This document shows, one piece after another, positions 61,209 through 64,000 of a DNA stretch of 64,000 nucleotides. The stretch's first letter is position 1. Each line of letters starts with the position of its first letter. The stretch spans positions 2,480,001-2,544,000 of the forward strand of contig CBDCSE010000002.1 in assembly GCA_965221405.1 (NCBI GenBank), read 5' to 3'. The notes under the pieces are model-generated. The model was given only the letters and a program-made list of their open reading frames with translations, did not search any database and was not told the DNA's origin. This DNA is from JAPOUP01 sp965221405. GTDB taxonomy: Bacteria; Pseudomonadota; Alphaproteobacteria; Rhodobacterales; Rhodobacteraceae. The translations under genes were made by a program, and so were the position numbers.

Positions 61209-64000
61209 TATCCCTCCAGCGCGACAATCTTGAGGCTTTCGATCCCCCGATCATCCACGATCTTCACCGCGACCCGCTTGTTGTCACCGGCCTCGAACGG
61301 TAGCGATACCGTGCCGTGGAACTGCACCAGAAGGTCCTCATCCAATTCGGCCCGAACCGTCTTTCTCAACCGGTTCCAGCCGCCCTTGGCGTCTGCCATG
61401 GGGAAGAACACCTGATGCGGCATCAGGGAGCGCTGGTCGTAATCCTGATCAAGCGACCACATCGCAATCCGCGTCTTGCCGCCGCTCTCAATCTCACCGG
61501 TCTTGGGGTTGAAATAGTCAAAGCCATGCACCTCGACCTCCCACATGCCACCCCCGCGCTTGCGCAGCTCGATCTCGGGCTGCCCCATCAGCCAGAAGCT
61601 TTCATTGCTCGCCCGCTTCTTCTTCAAATCCTCGGTCAGAAGGTCCGTGTTCATCTGGACCTTGAGGAAGGTCATGCCCGGTGCGCTCATCTCGTCGATA
61701 TCCTTGGCCGCCTCCGGGTCGAAGAGGAAGGCGCAGAACAGCAAAAACGTCGGCTTGGGTATCAGCGCGTAAGCCTCGTTCATCGCTTCTTCGACTTGCC
61801 GCTGTTCCAGCGCGGCATGTTCCGGCCCGAAACTGACCACCACGCGCTCACCGGTATCGGCAACCGAGCCGCTCGCATGCAGGAACTTTGTGCCCGGGAT
61901 CACCTCGAACTCGGCAAAGCGCATTATGTTGCCGCCCTTACCGCGCACGCCGGTTTTGAGAAGCTCTTCGCGCCAGAGCGCTTGGCGCGAGGTTTCGCCA
62001 GCGCGGGCAACGGTGCTGTTGGCCTCTTTGGCCGACAGCGTTTCATCCAGTGACAAAACGGTTGGCGCGGGCACGGCCTCAACGGAGAACGGGCCAGTGA
62101 TGCGCAACTTGTTTTGTCGACGCGGGGCTTGTCGTAGAGCGTTTCTTGATCAGCGTGGTCGGCGATGGATTGATCCATGCGGCGCTGCATTGTCCGGCGC
62201 ACGCTATGGAAGGCCTCAAATTGGGCCTTGGCCACCTCGGGCCAGTCATCGGGGAGTTCAAAGGGAACCTCCCATTCCTCCAGCACATCACCATCGCGGA
62301 AAGAGACCAGTTCGCCCTTGCGGTACCCTTGGCTGGGTTTGATCGGCAACGGGGGTGCAGCATTGAGTGCGGCGTTTAGCGCCTTCAGCGCCGCTGCGAT
62401 CTTAGGGTGATCCTCGTCATAGATTGTGTCGATGTCGGGGTTGTTGGCGATGGATTTCAGCGTGATATGCGGAACGGTTTCATAGTCGAACCCGCCCTTC
62501 AGCCCCTCATGCGGATAGCGCAGGGCGCAATAGTCGAAACTGGCGGTCATTAGCCGCTGCTTTGCGAGCGTGATCGCAACGCGCGAGGTGTCGCAGGTGA
62601 TCCAGCGCCGCCCCCACTTTTCGGCCACGAAGGCGGTGGTACCAGAGCCGCAGGTGGGATCGAGCACCAGATCGCTAGGGTCTGTGGTCATCAGGAGGCA
62701 GCGTTCGATAATTGAAGTGCTGCTCTGAACCACATAAACTTTTGGGTCCGATCGACTTTGAACAGCGCCGCTAATATCTGTCCAAAGGTTTGGAATCGGC
62801 GCAAAGCCGTAGTCATCTTGATACCGAACGTAGTTTAATTTGCCTTGGGCCGAGACGTAGAACCTAGACGCCTTCCCCAACCTTTCTAACCCAGTTTCCG
62901 TGGTCTTGAACGTACCATTTCCGGGGTCGAATTTCTGACCCCGATACGCAAAACTACTGACGTCACCATCTCCCGCGCCCCGAGAGCTGGTAATGTTGTC
63001 TATTCTATAAAGTCTTCCGTCGCCTGCATCCAATGCGTAACGGCTTTCGGATGCTTCGCTTCTCTTATTCAACAGCCTTCGGAATTTAGCTCTTTGTTTG
63101 TCTTTAGTGGACCAAAGGATGAAGTCAGCGGTCGATCCAACAAAATTTGATCCTTCGCTTGTTGTCTTTCTTACGACTAACTCTGCCACCTGATTTTTGA
63201 CGCCAAAAACTTCGTCCAGAATGTTCCTAACCAGATGAACATTCTCATCGCCAATCTGCACAAAAACCGACCCGCTCTCGGTCAACAATTCCCGCGCCAG
63301 AATCAGCCTGTCTCGCAGATAGGTGAGGTAGGAATGGATGTCGAGTTCCCAGGTATCCCGGAATGCCTTGATCATCTCGGGTTCCTGGGTCAGGTCAGCG
63401 TCTAAGCGGTCCTTCACATCGCGCTTGTTCGTAAAGGGCTGGAAGTTCGACCCGTATTTGATGCCATAGGGCGGATCGATATAGATCATTTGCACCTTGC
63501 CGCCCATGCTCTCCTTGGTCAGGAGCGAATTCATAACCAAGAGGCTGTCACCCGCCACCAGCCGGTTCGACCAGCCTTTTTCGTGTTGGTAGAAATCCAG
63601 CGCCTGGCGCAGCGGCAGATTCTCGAAAGGTGCCGCGAACAGGTCCGGCTGCCACTGCGTCGCCGCATCCTGCCCCATCAGACGCTTCGCCGCATTGGCG
63701 AGGATCGTCGCGGGGTCCACCCGTTCATGCACATGCAGCGAGACGGTATCGACCTCAAAGCTCGTTTTCTCCGCCTTGCCCGTCCAATTCAAGTAAGGTG
63801 CCTGCAGGCGTTTAAGGTCGCTAAGCGCGTCCCTCATCCGTTCCGGATCATCACTGGCAAGGGCGTCATCAATCAGCGCCTCAATCGCCCCGCGCGCTCT
63901 GTCGAAGTTCAGTACGGGGTCCAGATGTGGGTCATAGGTCCATGTGGTCTTTTCGCCATCAAGATCAGTGTCGGCATGGACCATTCCCACCTCGGGGTTG
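61208..64000 (-). pseudogene. Type III-like adenine-specific DNA methyltransferase (Mod), frameshifted and partial at window end
   Basis: Two frames make one gene. The upstream part (to the right) has motif IV DPPYGIKYG near 63477, then motif I DPTCGSGTTAF, the order of beta-class N6-adenine methylases such as Mod. It leaves frame at RVDKT (about 62107-62118). The next frame continues LRITGPFSVEAVPAPTVLSL and holds the C-terminal domain (FEVIPGTKFLHASGSVADTG; MTFLKVQMNTDLLTEDLKKK; VKIVDDRGIESLKIVALEG). One missing A in an ACAAAG-like tract explains it. The 5' end runs past 64000. A sequencing error or phase switch is possible. Confidence 0.85.

Noticed and set aside
1..64000. CRISPR arrays and prophage structural genes
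   Set aside because: No regularly spaced direct repeats and no capsid, tail or terminase-like proteins were seen.

Overview
The window looks like a chromosomal segment of an insertion-sequence-rich alphaproteobacterium, most likely of the Rhodobacterales. Evidence: the ffh - chorismate mutase - rpsP - rimM - trmD - rplS - rpmE block in that group's order, a MipZ division ATPase, a mnmD gene divergent from an FAD oxidoreductase, a TRAP transporter, and high GC. Many IS copies are intact, decayed or reduced to ends.

Layout. 0-4.5 kb: an IS graveyard (IS110 remnant, near-complete IS30, truncated IS4, IS30 fragment) around a decayed secreted DUF4189/Ig-like protein. 4.6-6.05 kb: a LacI-type regulator and tRNA-Arg(CCT). 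6.05-16.4 kb: a genomic island bounded by a 19-bp repeat of the tRNA 3' end. It holds a transposon with two in-frame stops, an internally altered IS66 copy with intact 8-bp target duplication, a broken helicase/nuclease end, an SbcCD/YhaON-like pair and hipBA. 16.6-21.1 kb: a DMT exporter, mnmD with its divergent FAD partner, a DUF2461 protein and a RidA-like protein. 21.4-31.9 kb: a VOC/double-cupin protein, a complete TRAP transporter whose large subunit has a long coiled-coil tail, an aldehyde dehydrogenase and a Tat-exported metallo-beta-lactamase-fold protein. 32-36 kb: an IS630 copy, a glycine-zipper lipoprotein, a pRiA4b ORF-3-like protein and mipZ. 36.4-41 kb: the ribosomal/SRP housekeeping block.

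41.6-54.7 kb is the most interesting part: a compact bacterial microcompartment (BMC) locus. One tight operon encodes a glutamine-synthetase-like ligase, BMC-P, BMC-H, an NAD-dependent opine-dehydrogenase-like enzyme, a CoA-acylating-type aldehyde dehydrogenase, BMC-T, a malate/lactate dehydrogenase with an unusual N-terminal extension, and a RidA-like deaminase. A sarcosine-oxidase-like flavoprotein is divergent from it, and a complete branched-chain-type ABC importer lies downstream. An identical 16-bp operator-like sequence stands in front of the importer and in the divergent promoter, so importer and compartment are probably one regulon. I see no B12 lyase, glycyl-radical enzyme, phosphotransacylase or kinase. 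The inferred theme is catabolism of an imported amine or amino-acid derivative through an aldehyde, and I could not match it to a characterised BMC type.

54.9-64 kb: a surface lipoprotein combining an HExxH metallopeptidase-like domain with a TbpB-like barrel, bracketed by a 44-bp direct repeat, then a type III-like restriction-modification cluster (Res-type helicase-nuclease, small unknown protein, AAA ATPase, adenine methyltransferase). The methyltransferase gene carries a one-base frameshift and runs off the window end.
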